From: Arthrobotrys musiformis
Lineage: Eukaryota > Ascomycota > Orbiliomycetes > Orbiliales > Orbiliaceae
Assembly (NCBI GenBank): GCA_036971715.1
Contig: JAVHJL010000007.1
Span: 1,550,001 to 1,614,000, forward strand
DNA: 64,000 nt
Reading direction: 5' to 3'
A program made the position numbers and the translations under genes. Below the pieces are notes generated by a model, which was not told the origin of the DNA, made no database searches, and saw nothing but the letters and a program-made list of their open reading frames with translations. The stretch's first letter is position 1, and every line of letters begins with the position of its first letter. Shown here piece after piece: positions 62,199 to 64,000 of the stretch.

Positions 62199-64000
62199 GG
62201 AGAGCGGGTAGTGCTTGACGACCAGATTAATACAACCTACAAGTTAAAAGCAGAAAATAATTAGTTCAGCAGCAAGCATTGAGAGATTTCTCGTTAAAAA
62301 TTTCATACTGTATGCTTGATCTTTCTACATGATTCCAACAATAAGATTTCGTATTGTCAGTATGGTAAAAGATAAAGAAAGTTGGAAAATCCCTTATTCC
62401 CCTCACTTTTCCCGACAGTTTCTACTATTTGTGCTAGGTCGAAGTCAGATAGACGCGGGTTTAATCCAGCTCTGGTGGCTATGTCAACTGCTCAACGAGG
62501 TTTAGCTAACTCCCCACTTGACTTTTCCCCTCCACAAGTCAACCAAAGCTGTGGAATAAATTTTATAAACCCCTCGTACTTTTATCAACATACAGAAAGT
62601 TACAAGAGGATATATTAAATTTGATGAAGCAATTTAAAATGACAATAACAAGTTATTAAAGAAAAAATTCCCAAGTCAACTAATATATATATGATTACTT
62701 ACTAAGCAGTGATATTATGACTACAGTTGTGATATAACGCGAACCTCAATTGATTTATTAAGTAGTAACAAATAAAAACTCAGGACCAAAATTAAGCCCT
62801 TTTTCTCTGACATCTTACATTTGCTTGAAAGAGAGTATAATGCTTCGGACGGGGAAACTTCGACGCTGCAGCGCGGCGCGGCGCTGGATTTTGACGTTAG
62901 TAGTCGCACGGTTCACGAAGCGCAATTGTCCACATCTCGCAACACACGAGTAGCAAATTTGAAGGCCAGCAATGGGGTCAAGCTTTTGACCACTGTACGG
63001 CACAGCAGGAAAAGCTTCGCTGGCCCAGTGACTTTCGCTTCCGCTCCCTCTTTCTCTTTGCTGATACCAGAGTTCGTCTACGAGGGGTTTACTAACCTTC
63101 CTGGGCGTTTTTGTAGGCCCCAAAAAGCGCCTCTAATAAGGTCTACCCAATAACGCCATATCGCCATACCCCCCTCTAGGGCAGGTGGATATTGAAAGAA
63201 TTGTCGTATTTTATTTGGAGATGGGGGAAAGAGCGTCGAGTTTCCATGGTTTGTTACCTCACCCCTCTATTGCTAGAACGATCCCAGTGGTATAAGCCAT
63301 GCCCTCTCTAATCAGAACTGTCAAGAAAGCCTTGGTTCTGATTCAGGAAATCATTTTTGATATACGGCTTAAACTTATTTTAGGTTCCCAAATTACCGTT
63401 GGTAATAGGCCCCGTGCCAAATTCCTGTATCTCATCTGAAATGCGAAGCAGTTAGTATCTACGTATCAAAGCACTACTGGCATTTATGGATCTATTTATT
63501 CAGAGCCACCAATTTTGCCCGTGAAAGTAAGAAATCACACCTTATGCATACCTAATTCCTAAACGGAAGCCTAAGTTTCGGTAGATATCTGCTTAACCTT
63601 TTTTATTGCTGAGACACTATAGATGGATTGATCCGTCCTTTTTTGTTTAACACCCTCCCGAAGGGCTCACATGATTTGGCATCTAAGGTTAACTTAATTA
63701 CCGATATCGAAATATCTATCTGTGATGTATATTAATATATTGAGTTCGGTTGCAGAAAAGCTGGCCATCAAGACTTCTCGTTTCTTATTGCGCCAAAATA
63801 GGGTTGACAGCTGTTGAGATTTTTGCAGCAGCATAGATAACTTGTGAGAAGACATGATTACAAGACAGAAGAATGAGGCTTTAATATTTTTCTTTTCGCG
63901 TTTTTTCGCGGAGGTATGCTTGCACCAGGGCAGCGCAAACTAGCATAGTCCCTTTAAAACGCGAAGACAGAGATAGCAGATCACGCATACTCGCTGGGAC
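62199..64000. other. Right-end region, no supported gene
   Basis: Normal composition. Overlapping frames on both strands at 62815-63153 (about 100-110 codons each) cannot both be real, and neither resembles a known family; a small GC-rich core (GCGCGGCGCGGCGC near 62872) makes both open. Nothing else is supported up to the edge. Confidence 0.4.

Noticed and set aside
62815..63153. Two overlapping frames of 100-110 codons on opposite strands
   Set aside because: Both depend on the same GC-rich core, neither resembles a known protein, and there is no reason to choose one.

Overview
The window looks like nuclear DNA of a filamentous ascomycete (Pezizomycotina). The evidence is short spliced genes with GT-AG introns of 54-201 bp, fungal-type ankyrin, F-box and secreted proteins, and above all a 46-kb block of extremely AT-rich DNA made of transposons destroyed by C-to-T and G-to-A change, the footprint of repeat-induced point mutation (RIP). 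Species cannot be told from this sequence. No rRNA, intact tRNA, CRISPR or bacterial-type operon is visible.

Layout. (1) 1-6.5 kb, ordinary GC: a gene-free stretch, a tRNA-like Pol III element (copy 1), a degenerate 32-bp minisatellite, and a four-exon minus-strand ankyrin gene (2613-5338, 832 aa as spliced here). A second tRNA-like element sits at 6394-6520, exactly at the border of the AT-rich block. (2) About 6.5-53.1 kb, AT-rich block with no intact gene: four copies (E1-E4) of one Ty3/Gypsy-type LTR retrotransposon (LTRs 656-672 bp, internal region about 8.3 kb), all inserted into an older retroelement-like sequence (X). Two copies carry an insertion of a 0.95-kb non-autonomous TIR element. 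(3) About 53.1-64 kb, ordinary GC: a third tRNA-like element, a three-exon secreted Thr/Ser-rich protein (55994-54653), a 113-aa hypothetical ORF, an intact 576-bp MITE with long inverted repeats, a small two-exon gene (60239-60622) and an F-box gene (61524-62198).

Main result. Reading the LTR ends and the 5-bp target duplications shows that the AT-rich block has been rearranged twice. E4 has matching flanks (AAAAG/AAAAG). E2 is whole only if 9567-17822 is flipped; that flip joins its split LTR, joins the split gag of E1, and gives E2 the matching duplications CAAAA/CAAAA. After that, E1 has flanks TATAT/CCTTA and E3 has ATATA/TAAGG. These are exactly exchanged, as expected if a crossover between the inverted copies E1 and E3 flipped everything between them. 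Both events are read directly from the bases, but a mis-assembly must be excluded.

RIP also leaves a pattern: in all eight LTRs the outward-facing end is nearly unmutated and the inward-facing end is destroyed. Separate copies of the same segment were mutated on opposite strands.

The genes in the flanks do not form an obvious pathway. The most testable functional idea is that the B-box elements next to both edges of the AT-rich block act as Pol III/TFIIIC-type chromatin borders.
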